Origin: Pelodera strongyloides | Taxonomy: Eukaryota; Nematoda; Chromadorea; Rhabditida; Rhabditidae | Direction: 5' to 3' | Length of the DNA stretch: 64,000 nt | Assembly: GCA_036852015.1 (NCBI GenBank) | Contig: JAANDG010000595.1 | Span: forward strand, 1 to 64,000 | Part shown: in pieces, positions 39,123-49,945 of the stretch | Position numbering within the stretch: the stretch's first letter is position 1 | Layout of the letters: every line of letters starts with the position of its first letter | Notes under the pieces: generated by a model | The model's database searches: none | Told to the model about the DNA's origin: nothing | The model's input: only the letters and a program-made list of their open reading frames with translations | Translations under genes and position numbers: made by a program

Positions 39123-39724
39123 GGCTGAAACAACGTACACATTAAACAAAGTCCTTAAGGCTTGCAGTTTGATCAGAAACTAGGGTAATAAACGACAAAT
39201 GAAAGGAATAAGGCATAGATACGAGGCAGATGTGAAGGAGCAAACAAATAAGTTACGTACTACGTAGGCAAGAATAGAGGTGATCCAAAAACACAGGTGT
39301 CCCAGAAAAGGTCGCACACTACAGCAAGCTACAGTAGAATGACAGAAAACCAGCGATCAAGTAAACAGAAAAATAGCTGAAAATGCCTAGTAAACAATGC
39401 GACACCGACCACCGACCAGCACTTTTCACAGAGTCTACTCATGCTTTAATAATGTACTCGCTTGCTTAGAAAAAATTAACAAAAGCTGCACTAGTTGTAA
39501 ATGGCACATTTCACTTTCGGCCACTTGAATTTCGTTTCAGTTTGGTTTCACCAAAGAGCCGTCAACATTTGTAACCCATAATACGATCAATTAAGCACAG
39601 TGATCGATGGACCAATATTTCTTTGTAAGAATTGTTTCTCCGTTAAAATGCACACTCGTAAGCGTTCCAGTTTCCCCTCAAAAGAAAGATTAAACGAGAT
39701 CTTTACAGATAAAACTACGCTGCG
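39123..39724. other. Bidirectional promoter region, hnRNP (-) and APPL-like (+)
   Basis: About 600 bases separate the starts of two divergent genes. Both starts are preceded by acceptor-like sites (39125 on -, 39708 on +). The stretch must include both promoters; no specific motif is named. Confidence 0.5.
39125..39131 (-). promoter_or_regulatory. Candidate trans-splice acceptor at the hnRNP start
   Basis: GTTTCAG ends two bases (CC) before the ATG at 39122 on the minus strand. No coding exon is visible upstream, which fits SL1 trans-splicing. Inference from position and consensus. Confidence 0.5.
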
Positions 39725-42700
39725 ATGAGACCTCGACTGTCTCTAGAGGATGTGCTGCTAGATACACAGCAGGTAAAACATTGTCTTTAATATTTTTATA
39801 TGTATTTTCATACAGCTAAAATTCGACAAGAAGTGCCACATTATTTACAGTCCGATAAACGAACTTACTGAAGCGGTTTCCTGAAGAGTATCTACAATGA
39901 AATACAATGAAAACAATAAAAACAAAGAAATTTAAAAACTTTCTCCTCAAGTTTTCAAAATGGCATGGGGAAAAATATGTGACGTCACATAGTGCATGCA
40001 CATTGCATTTTATTTTTTCAAGAGATATTCAAAAATGTGTTCGTTACTGTATGTGTGCCAGTTTATATCCTCCACTAATAACAATATGGTCTCTGGATGG
40101 ACGTCCTTACCCTATACATTAGAAATGTTATTTATTAATTAACTATAATAAAAATATTTTAAGAGTCCAATAAACAGTTAAACATTATAGAATACATCAA
40201 AACAATGTTAAATAATGAAATTTAACATATCAAATAGTCCTAAATAAATTACATCAAATAATTTAAATTTTCATATAGTAAAGGTAGAAGAAGTTAGGCA
40301 ATGTTATCCAATATCTTTTCAGCATCAACAATTAGTGCATCTATTCGAAAATGATTGTATCCGTCTACATAACTGGGGTCGACAACTTCTATCAGCGGTA
40401 TCGGAATTGACTGCCGCACAAAAGAAGGTTGGCGAGAAGATGAAAGTTCTATCCGAAGTGCTCGATGCATATTCAACTCAGGTAGTTCTTTTTGATTTAT
40501 TTCTCTTTGTTCTATTTTCTGATACTACTTACGAGATGTCTATAAATCATCTAAAAGTACTTGTTATAGCGCAACTTGTAGTACTGCCTATTACCCAAGT
40601 TGGCACGACTCAGGCGGTGTATTGTATTTACTGCTCCTCGTTTCGTATCGTTTGATCTTACTACTTATAACGTCACATCCTATCATGATGCTCCACGTCT
40701 CAACACATACGTAACACTCCCTCTAGAGGCCATATTCATCACTACGATTCCCTCAGGGAAATATTTCCTGGCGACAGAAAATGGCATTCTAGGCTGAGAC
40801 TTGCAGAGAAAAAGACAGAGAATTCCCCGTTTAGAAACGAGTGTGAATATGGCCTCAGTTGTTGAGTTTGTCTATGCCCATGACCTTTTCATACACACAA
40901 ACCTGAACTATTGACTATTGATCAATTTCAAATTTCAGAACTTCCTCCTTGAAGACCCAAATATCAACGCTAATGCTATGACACAAAAAGTATCGAGAAC
41001 ATTGCAGGAGGCGTGCGGATGGGTTGAGGTAAAGTACCACAAGTATACTGTAGTAGATATGCATTACTGTAAAGTCACCGTGTGCCATATAGAACCTGTA
41101 ACGGTAACCTGAATCGATCGGATATGCTAATTTGGCGAACGATCATTATTCCTAACCTAAACCATGCTCTTACTGTAATAATACATATTTCCGTATTGTG
41201 TAAGTATGAAATGCCAAAAAGTTTGCTTCGCCGGGTATGCTAACTTGTCAATTGCACACGATCATAATTGGCTAAAACTTCGAGAGACAAGCTGCAAATC
41301 ATATTTTTACCGATTGCATATCAATATTGCTTCTCACTGGGGGTACCTTGCAAGTTAACAAAAAAAATGTTTTATCGGCTCGTGCGTAGAAACATGCACG
41401 ACTATGATTGCTAAAATATGCTTGTAAATTTATAAACTCATCAGTTATTATCATTAGGCAATTCACCAACAACTCGAGACTTGCGTCCAGCATCCGCTCA
41501 ATAAAGCGAATAGAGATTTGGAAAGACTCTGTGGAGAGGAGAGCAACAAATACCACTTTGCAAAGGTTTGTTTCCCACACTACTTGCGTATAGCTATAAA
41601 CCATCTCACGGATGTATAATAGACTCATAGTAGGAAACTGAAGCGGTGCTACACGTGGTTAGCGAAACTTATGCCGGGCAACTTACGCTCCCTACAATTT
41701 ATATGCAATTGTTTTCAATATGTGCCCCGAGTTCCGAGTCGGGCACAGAAAACAGAAAGTTGCAATACATGCAAATGCAGTTGCCTAGCATAAGTATCAA
41801 AGCCTGTCATACAGCGATACAGCTGTAGCTGTAAAGCATCTTCTGTTGTGGTGTTTTATACAGATCAATTGTTTTAGGAAGAATTCCTGGACGCCGAAGA
41901 CCGTTTTCTACGTTGCAGTCGTAAGGAGAATCCGGCCAAGTTTGAGGACTTGAATCAAACCGTATACTCGACGAAGCTGAAGTATCACAGAGTAAGGGTC
42001 TGGCTTTTTGTCATTTGAACATCTACGTCCCTACGAATTTGTGACCCTTTTATTTCTATTGGAAGACTATTTTCGAAGTACTAACACTGATAAAACACAG
42101 CGCCATCGCTGCACGAAAAAAAGTGGGCCCGCCACAGAGGCGAGAGAGGTGCGAGATTGTGCAGAAGGCCCATTGGCGTAACCTATTTAAGCCTGCGCGA
42201 ATGGTGCGCCACGAGCGCGTCAAGGGTGCGCGCCACATGTGGGCCAGCTGACATCGTTCACTTTTTGTGCACACGTGGCGCTCCCTCCGCACGCCGCAAA
42301 TGGTGTGGACCGTATTTTGTGCGCGGCGATGGCGCACAGTTTCCGTTGTAGTGTCTGTAGGTACTGCCCTAAAGCGTGCTTAGTGTGTATACCCCACACT
42401 TAAACATGCCTTATTGTCGCACATAGCTGCTGCTCCTACTTTTTGTAGATCACCACGTCTCAAAACAAATAATTTCTTTCCAGGCCGGACTTGGCTACTG
42501 TAGTGCACTGAACTCGATGCAAGACTCTCGTTACATCCTTATGCTCGAGCCAGCGCTCTCTGTTTTATACATTTTGAAATCGTTCTTTGCCGCGGGAAAT
42601 GATACACTACATACAGCCGACTTGAATCAGTTCTTCAATGATTCATCGCAGACTATGATGACGTACGTTTCTTTGAAATTTAAAATTTAACTTTCACAAC

Positions 42701-45700
42701 AGTTATTGTTTTCGTCTGTTTTCATCGGTCTGTTCGTCTGTTGGTTAGCCAATGTAATTTGGGATTCCCGGGAAGATGCAAAAGTGTTAGGGATTTGTAT
42801 TTTGCCGCAGTATTTGTTATGTATGCTTGAGCTCACCAATAAACATTATATTAGTAGAAACATACAATAAAAATGCTCACCATAATTAAATAAGAGAGAA
42901 AAAAAACTTGCACATGCACAGTCGACCACTGGACCGACGGGTCATCGTTCCCTGAGTCCAGCTCTCGTGACCTGTAACTAATAGTCATATTGACAAGGTT
43001 TCTCTATGTAGCGTCGTCTCCGAGGCTCATCAGGTTCTCGCCAAGCAAGCCGAGGTCTTGCTCACACTCGATGCAATCCAGCAGAGCGAGCAAGACTACT
43101 ACTTGGGCGAGCCACGATCTGCCGAGCCAGTCACAGTAGGGCCACTCAAGCAGGGCTTTTTGAGATGGAGAATGTGAGTTTTTTTTTGTTTCTATTTTGT
43201 TCGAACTTAAAGGATCAGCTCACCTTAAATTGTGTCTGTTTTTTTTGTTTCTTTATTTTCTGTAAGGGATAGTAAAAATTTGGAATAGAAAAAGTAGTGT
43301 TCAATTTCAATACTCACGAAGATATTGGGTGATAAAGTGGTGGATTGATCGGGCCGAAATGCAAAAAGGGCAATTATCCTATACAAACAAGGCAGGACAA
43401 TTGCCCTTTTTGCATTTCGGCCCGATCAATCCACCACTTTATCACCCAATATCTTCGTGAGTATTGAAATTGAACACTACTTTTTCTATTCCAAATTTTT
43501 ACTATCCCTTATAGAAAATAAAGAAACAAAAAAAACAGACACAGTTTAAGGTGAGCTGATCCCTTTAACCCTTTGGAACCGTGCTGGCCACATTTGCATT
43601 ATCTCATCGTGGTAAAGTTTGTTCTGTTCTGGTAACTATTGCTTTGCGTACATGCAGGCTCCGTAGTCTCACAAACTTGAAGTCCCAAGACCCAAGATAC
43701 CTATAATAATAATTATTATTATAATTTATTGACACATTATATATTATATATATAAGTGTGCATCATATAAATGATGATGAGAAGGTTGGCTAATTACCTG
43801 CTACCTGCTACCTGCTAATTACAAGACCTACCAGTACTACTGTTACTGTTACCGTAAACTACTATGAACTATCATCCACTCCACATGGCAAGGACACCAA
43901 TTCTTTCGCAAATCACTTATAGTTTTTTAAGCGTATTCAATAATAATAATTTCTGCAGGAAAAGTGGGATATTCGGGCACAGCTGGGAGAAAGGATGGGC
44001 ATTTTTCACTGGTTCGCTTCTGATGTGGCATAAGAGTGTTGAAATCGGAGGCTGTCCTATCGTAAGTTAAAAGCTTACTTCGTTCAATTCTCTCTCTCCC
44101 TCTCTCTCTCTCTCCACATCTCCCTCTTTCTCTCCATCTCTCTACTCCTGACTTATTACTCTCTATTTTCCATTTCCAGTCTACTGTCTGTCTCCCTTAT
44201 ACCTCTCCTTATTCCTCTACCTAACTGCAATTATTCAATAACTATATTTACCTTAAAATTAGTAACATTTCAATTTTAGATGGATCTTTCTATCGACGAA
44301 GTTCGCATTGAAGAATCCTCAGAGCACGACCGTCGTTTTGTTTTCAGCTTGTACCAAAAGGGACATGATAAGATGTTTTTCCAGGTACGACTTCAAATTG
44401 TGATTATTGTGTCTGAGAGAGATATAGATAATAGATAGAGAGAGAGAGAGAGAGAGAACGAGAGAGAAAGAAAGAGAGTATGGGAAATCGTTGGAAATGA
44501 GAGAGAGAGGAAACCGTGAAAGAGACAAGAGACAATCTAATTAGTAAATTAATCAATTAAAATCCCTATTTTAGGCTAGCAACACGCGTGATATGCGCGA
44601 ATGGATGGATACGATTCGTGTCATTTCTGCCGAATCGGTAGGTTCAAGCTTTGGTCCTTACAATGTGACGAGACGACCAAGAGCGCAAGCATTACAATTA
44701 GCAATGTTGACTCTCGGAATCAGAGTTCGCTCCGGCTCCGGCATAGTCGAGGCTCTTCTGAGTAGTCATAGGTTTTCTATGTCTCTTTTCGTTAAACGAA
44801 CTATTATCACACTTATTTCCAGCTCGATCCCTCCCGGCAGCAACCGAAAGTCTGTTTCGGTAAGTAAACTCGAATTTTTTTGTCAAATCTCAATTTTTCT
44901 CTCTCTACCTTTCTCTCTCTATTTTTCTCTCTTTATCTACCTCTCTCATTCTCCTTCTCATGCTCTCCTATCACCCTGGCTCCACTGTAGGTACGGTATG
45001 TAGAGACCCCTGGTCTTTCCAATCCCGAATATCACATCAACTCCCGAATTTAGCCACCGAGCCAATCCAGTTCGACTTGTTATCGATTGGACAACTTCCT
45101 GAGGGATTCACTGCGGATGAAGCAGACGCAGAGAATCAGTTTGATGTAAGCAAATCCATGATTCATGCTTCTTCTTATTTTATGATCCTAACGGTTAGTA
45201 GGCAGATCATAGATCGTACATCATACCCTAAGGAAGAACACAGGAACTGAGGCGCTAGGTCATATGTAGAAATAGAAAGCAGAGACTGTAGAAACTAGAA
45301 AACAATGTATGCCATGCTATGTTATAACATAAACCGTTTGTTCATAGCGGGTAAAGGTGCGGTAATCGTAGTTTATGTGAAGATGCTTGCTTCTTACCGT
45401 GGTTTGGGATTGATGCATATATGTGTAGGTTGACTACCTCGGTAGCATTGAACTGCACGTCGAGAGGACCGGTGACGACGTCATACAAGAGGCTATTGAT
45501 ACTGTAATAGCTTCACGAGAGGCAAGTCATTATTCATAGCTACAGTACCCCTTGATGCCTTAGTGTTCTAGAATCGTTTGTTTGAGTTTGTCCATTTATT
45601 GAAGCTTCTTACAAATTTTCTATTTCGTCTGTTGATCAGCTTTGGTAAACAAACGACATGTAGTGTAGGCTATGAACTCTTTTGAAATACTATTATTTTC

Positions 45701-47863
45701 AGATTTACAAAATCGACGATAAGCTCCGTTTGAAGTTGATGTTGTGCGGATCACGCGTTATCATCAAGGACGCTGATAATCAATTGAGGTAGACATTTAT
45801 ATGCCATCATTGACTTGACCAAGGACTAATGACAAATGAACACACATATATTTTTGGCATCGTTTAAAGGATCGCAGTCACAATAAATTCGTATTTTTTA
45901 TTCGCTTTTCATTAAATATTGAAATATGTGAAGAAAACTACTTCCAGCACCAAAGTACGGCAAAACGAACTCAGGGAGAGAAATCAATGTGTATGAGTTT
46001 TACTAATATACCGTAGTTTATAATTGCCCGTATAGAGTTTCATAATAAATACCCTGCAGTGATAAATCCACGCGCCAGGTCCAGGTGTAACACTGCAGGC
46101 TGTTCACTCTCCAAGTACCCCTGGCAGTTGCATATATGCGCCGGCGACGGTCATTAACCAAAACCCATTTTCATTGATTTCTCTCCCTGAGTTCGCTTTT
46201 ATGTGTTTTTTTACTGGCTGCATATTGTTTTATAAATCTTCTTGCATCTAATAAAAATCGAATAAAAAAGTTGAATTTGAAGTGACTGCCTTCCTTTAAA
46301 AGCAAGGTGCCGACGCCGGTTTCACCAACATTTCCATTATCACGAAAAACATGCAACGCAACAAAATAGCGCGCAAAGAGAAGAGGCACAGACAATTACC
46401 GATTGTTTACTTCTCACGTAAATGTTGGTGAAACCGGCCTCTGGTCTCTTATATATTCAAGCAAGGATATCCTCACATGTTTCAGAGCCTTTTTCGACTT
46501 CAATCAGATTCTCTGTTGGATGGTTTCTCGACGGAATCCGTTTATTTTCGGAATGCTATCCGTGGCAAAAGACGGTGAGATTTTTTAGGTAGTCTAACCT
46601 TTACGTCGTCCTACGCCTAGAATCTTACTTAGGGTAGTCTACCACAGGCAGGGTATGTCAAAATGAAGAGGACCATAGTCCCCATACTTACTGGCGCAAC
46701 TGGAATACCTAAATATATATTGAAAGAGTGTTCCTTCAGCCGAGAAAAACTCGTACATGTGTTCGGCGTTCGAGGTAAAGGACCGGAGCGCGGGTGAAGT
46801 GTGCACGGCGCTTGCAGTTTCGACAGCGCAAGCATTCAGCAAGGCGCAGGTTTGCTATTATCTTATTATATAAAGGAGAAGAGTTTGTCACGGGTTTGTT
46901 TTTATGTGCACAACGAAATCCCTTCATAAAGAAAAATTCTTTGATCGGAAGAGCATACAAAATCTTTATCGCTGGCGAGATTCGAACCCACAGCAGCGCA
47001 CAACCTCTCGATTCACAGTCCAACGCTCTACCGGTTGAGCTATGCTAGCTTATCACAAGAGTAACAATCTGCTCTACATAGAGCCCTTCAGTGGCAAATT
47101 TGCATGCTAGCATTAGACGAGTGGAGATCCAAACTGATTAGTATACGTTTCCGCAATCAGAATGTAAGTGGCACGGAAGAGAAAGAGACGAGAGTTAACT
47201 TTTTACGTTTTAGCAATTCTTTTTTTAAATAGGGAAACAATCGGCCGAAGGCCGATTCCTCCAGTCGGAGAAGAGCCCGTAGGGCTCTTCGAACGGCTGG
47301 TGTATAAATAAATCATGAATAAGTATGTTCTTTCCGCGTGCCGTTGACTATGTGCGGAAGCTATAAAACCGGTCGGTTTTTGAAACTAGCTCGAACTTGC
47401 TCTAATTTTTATTCAAATTTATCTTCATTTGCATATACTGCATAAGAATTCTGACGTATTCGATGCGTTTAAAAAAAAACCGGCCGGTAGGCAGAGCTGC
47501 TGTTAAATTTAATCTACTTTGAGATTAGCCGGCCCTTATGAGGTTTTGCTTTTACCACAAGGAAAAACTACGGTATCGTCCTCAAGATCATACTCTTTAC
47601 TAATTTCAAGTATGCCTATGCTTAGTACATATATGGATGTGCTATACGTCCTTTACATTCAGGCTGAAGCCGAGGAAAGGAAGTCGCGAGAAGAGCAGGC
47701 TAATGCAGCCCCACAGCAACAACAAGTGAATACGCAGGGCAATGAACTACCCGCCACACAGTCATCTGTTGGAAAAGCTAGCGAAGTAAAGGTACAGAGC
47801 TAAAGCAGATTATTTTAAAACTGCATCATATTGTGTATTGCAGTCTACATGAGAGGGAGACTT

Positions 47864-47902
<39 letters not shown>

Positions 47903-48233
47903 AAGAGAGAGAGAGGTATTCACAAGTTTAACAAACTAACGAAACCACTTCTTTTAGAAATCGAAATCACCATCGCCAGCAACTAAAGCAGAGAAGGTCA
48001 CTGTTCCCGCTAAAAAGGAAGAGAAATCGAAGACGCCTCCAAAAGTTGACGAACAGGCAAAAGCTGAAGAATCACAGGAGCTTCCGCAGCTTGGCGAAGC
48101 AACCACGTCTACAGGGTCTACTGCTCCTGAAAAGGAGCAGAGTCCACAAACTACTGAGGTAAAACAACAAAACAGTCAGTCAGTTGAAACCCCTGTTATG
48201 ACAGATGACACTTTAAAGAAAGAGAAGAAATAA
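39725..48233 (+). CDS. APPL-type BAR-PH-PTB endosomal adaptor (18 exons, 701 aa)
   Basis: APPL proteins are Rab5 effectors that bind curved early-endosome membranes and link receptors to signalling. Exons: 39725-39772, 40323-40481, 40939-41028, 41458-41565, 41878-41991, 42484-42662, 43012-43173, 43959-44061, 44280-44384, 44575-44637, 44823-44859, 44991-45145, 45429-45521, 45703-45788, 46486-46574, 46740-46849, 47663-47791, 47958-48233; 2106 nt, phases consistent. BAR about 1-265; PH about 272-375 (LKQGFLRWR, DRRFVFSLY, REWMDTI); linker with EPIQFDLLS; PTB about 433-570 (VDYLGSIELHV, CGSRVIIKD, FIFGMLSV, EVCTALAVS); Lys/Glu/Gln-rich tail. Length and order match vertebrate APPL1 (about 709 aa). 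The intron after 45521 uses a GC donor (GAG/GCAAGT). The last exon may be split at 48157 (GAG/GTAAAA), but the frame stays open without it. Confidence 0.9.
40736..40856. repeat. Family F repeat, copy 3
   Basis: Begins GAGGCCATATTCA and ends TGAATATGGCCTC, so the ends are inverted repeats. Inner blocks (GATTCCCTCAGGGAAATATT, GAATTCCCCG) match the copies at 28511, 30192 and 50106. APPL-like intron 2. Confidence 0.7.
42100..42345. repeat. GC-rich inverted-repeat island in an APPL-like intron
   Basis: About 245 bases of GC-rich sequence in an otherwise AT-rich intron. The ends are inverted: CAGCGCCATCG near 42100 and CGATGGCGCACAG near 42328. Further inside, CACATGTGGGCC and GTGGGCCCGCCAC-type blocks could pair. 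Likely a different hairpin-type element. Confidence 0.55.
43207..43568. repeat. 362-bp long-hairpin element, family D
   Basis: Begins TTAAAGGATCAGCTCACCTT and ends AAGGTGAGCTGATCCCTTTAA. The arms are about 170 bases and almost perfectly complementary around a short centre (near 43385, TATACAAACAAGGCAGG). High arm identity suggests recent insertion. Lies in APPL-like intron 7, between the PH-domain exons. Confidence 0.85.
44088..44150. repeat. CT-rich microsatellite
   Basis: CTCTCTCTCCC-type tract in an APPL-like intron; an AG-rich partner tract lies at 44415-44480 in the next intron. Confidence 0.7.
44415..44480. repeat. (AG)n microsatellite
   Basis: GAGAGAGA run with ATAGATAG at its start, in the APPL-like intron between the exons at 44384 and 44575. 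It is complementary to the CT tract in the preceding intron. Confidence 0.8.
45863..46299. repeat. Inverted-repeat element, family C, copy 2
   Basis: Begins TTTAAAGGATCGCAGTCAC and ends AGTGACTGCCTTCCTTTAA; internally very similar to the copy at 1820, including the CAGTGATAAATCCACGCG-type centre. Lies in the APPL-like intron within the PTB-coding part. Confidence 0.8.
46312..46439. repeat. Short hairpin next to family C copy 2
   Basis: CCGGTTTCACCAACATTT near 46316 and its complement AAATGTTGGTGAAACCGG near 46421 form an 18-bp stem with about a 90-base loop. Lies in the same intron, directly after the family C element. Confidence 0.7.
46968..47047 (-). tRNA. tRNA-like sequence, probably degenerate
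   Basis: On the minus strand GCTAGCATAGCTCAACCGGTAGAGC resembles a tRNA 5' half with an A box (TAGCTCAACCGG), and GGGTTCGAATCTC is a good B box. The possible anticodon loop CTGTGAA would give GTG (His), but the anticodon stem pairs poorly and the variable region is long. It lies in an intron of the APPL-like gene on the opposite strand. More likely a tRNA pseudogene or SINE head than a functional gene. Confidence 0.35.
47361..47490. repeat. Truncated family B MITE
   Basis: Arms ACCGGTCGGTTTTTGAAAC and a right arm ending AAAAACCGGCCGGTA, but without either TTAAAGCG terminus. Lies in an APPL-like intron. Confidence 0.65.
47868..47915. repeat. (GA)n microsatellite
   Basis: AGAGAGAG run with a few G and A interruptions in the last APPL-like intron. 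Confidence 0.8.
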
Positions 48234-48736
48234 TAATTCGCTTGGGTCAAGCCCACGAAAAATCAATTCGTTGAAACTTTCTCAGGTTCTGTTTGTGAGC
48301 TAAACCGCAGCGCGTAAGACTCAAACCCTGGAAATTACTATGAGTTTTTTTTTTCGTGAGGGGGCCAGTTACTTAATGTGTATCCTGTGTAACTTACGTA
48401 TACAAATATATATTCCCCTATATTAGCAGATCAATTTTCTAAATAACTCTTGCCTAAATGCCTAATGTTGTGGTGCTCACTAGCACTAACTTCTATTATA
48501 TTTCATCTTTTAGAGAATTCTGTAAATTAGCTTTGAGATATTTTGCACCCTTCTGCATGTTGTGTATCTTCATTTGTACATTGTACACGTATCTAACAAC
48601 CTATTTCACAGGAATATATTGAAAATTTGTGAGCGCTTGCTGGCTTGCATGTATTGTATGTAATCAGAAGTCGAAAATTACCATATCAAGAGTTCGAAGA
48701 GATAATTATGTATGTAATGTAGATATTTATTAATTT

Positions 48737-49229
48737 ATTCATTAAAAAAATTTATTGAACAAAATAATTAGCACTTGAAGTTGAGAAAATTATGCTATAC
48801 AGTATACAAAGTCGATATCCATTATTGTACAGAGATAATAATTTAATTTTTGAGCTAATATAAGAAATTACTTTTATTTGCTGTAAGGATATTTATTTAA
48901 AACTTGTTTCCCATGACACCTAGAGCATGTATATGTAGATGTAAACTTCAAGAGCGCTGTGTATGTATAGTATTTATTCATTAAAAAATCGAAAAGTATA
49001 AAAAAACATAATTATTGAACAAAATAATTAGCACTGAAGTTGAGAAAATTATACTATACAAAGTCGATATCTATTATTGTAACGTGATAATTTTTTGAGA
49101 TAATATAAAAGTACGTTTATTGCTGTAAGGATATTTTATTTGAAGTGTTATTTGAAGCTTGTTTCCCATGACACCTAGTAGCATGTATATGCAGATGTAA
49201 ACTTCAAGTGAGCTGTGTGTATATTATTA
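48737..49229. repeat. Tandem duplication, two copies of about 240-255 bp
   Basis: Copy 1 about 48737-48971, copy 2 about 48975-49229. Shared blocks in order include TTCATTAAAAAA, GAACAAAATAATTAGCACT, GAAGTTGAGAAAATTAT, TGCTGTAAGGATATTT, CTTGTTTCCCATGACACCTA and AGATGTAAACTTCAAG. They differ by several substitutions and small indels. Lies in the 3' flank of the APPL-like gene. Confidence 0.85.
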
Positions 49230-49731
49230 CGATTTTAAATGAAAGCGGTGTGGCCAAACTTTACTGTGATTATTTGACTAACGTTTGTGCCTCTGTTATT
49301 GTAATAATTATCTTTATATTTTATTCTATAATTATATTGCTTATACTTTAATAATTACATATATTGCTATTTGCGCCACATATTTTTTAACTAATCATAA
49401 TATAATCAGAGAAAGCAGCAAGAAACTCCTCTAGTATGTTTTTCCTCATATTTTATTTCTCATTTTGATTGTGGCTGGCTTGTCACCTTGATAAAAGAAG
49501 TTCAATCTTACCATATCTTGCATAATCCGTGATAATAAAAATTATTTTTCAATCTGAATTTTACGCAAATACTGCGGAATCTAGATGGATCGTTTTTTAC
49601 GGAGACCTGGTTTCAGAGAGGACATTCTATTGATGATTAGTCTCAGATTAAGAGTTTAGTAGTACCTCGGTGATGTGGCACTATGCGACTCTAAGGAAAC
49701 TGACCCCTTTTCGAGGAAAAATGGTGGCCAC

Positions 49732-49803
49732 ATACCGGCACACCGCGGCATACTGGCGCGACACACTGGCACACCGCGGCATATTGCCGCGACACACTGG
49801 CAC
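49732..49803. repeat. GC-rich minisatellite, unit about 32 bp
   Basis: Roughly two units of GCGACACACTGGCACACCGC followed by GGCATA(C/T)TG. Lies between the convergent 3' ends. Confidence 0.75.
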
Positions 49804-49945
49804 ACATTAAAAACTTATCCACATGTAGACTATGTTCCAAAAAAAAAATGGACAGACAAAATTGGCAGACAAACTAATACCAAACACGATGTAAAAGATT
49901 TTATTAGAGTAAGTCATACAATAAATAAATATGGTAGTGCGCACT

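Larger units (their letters stand above)
48234..49945. other. Convergent 3' region, APPL-like gene and small secreted gene
   Basis: AT-rich, about 1.7 kb, no convincing gene. Contains a tandem duplication (48737-49229) and a small GC-rich minisatellite (49732-49803). The first part is presumably the APPL-like 3' UTR. Confidence 0.5.
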
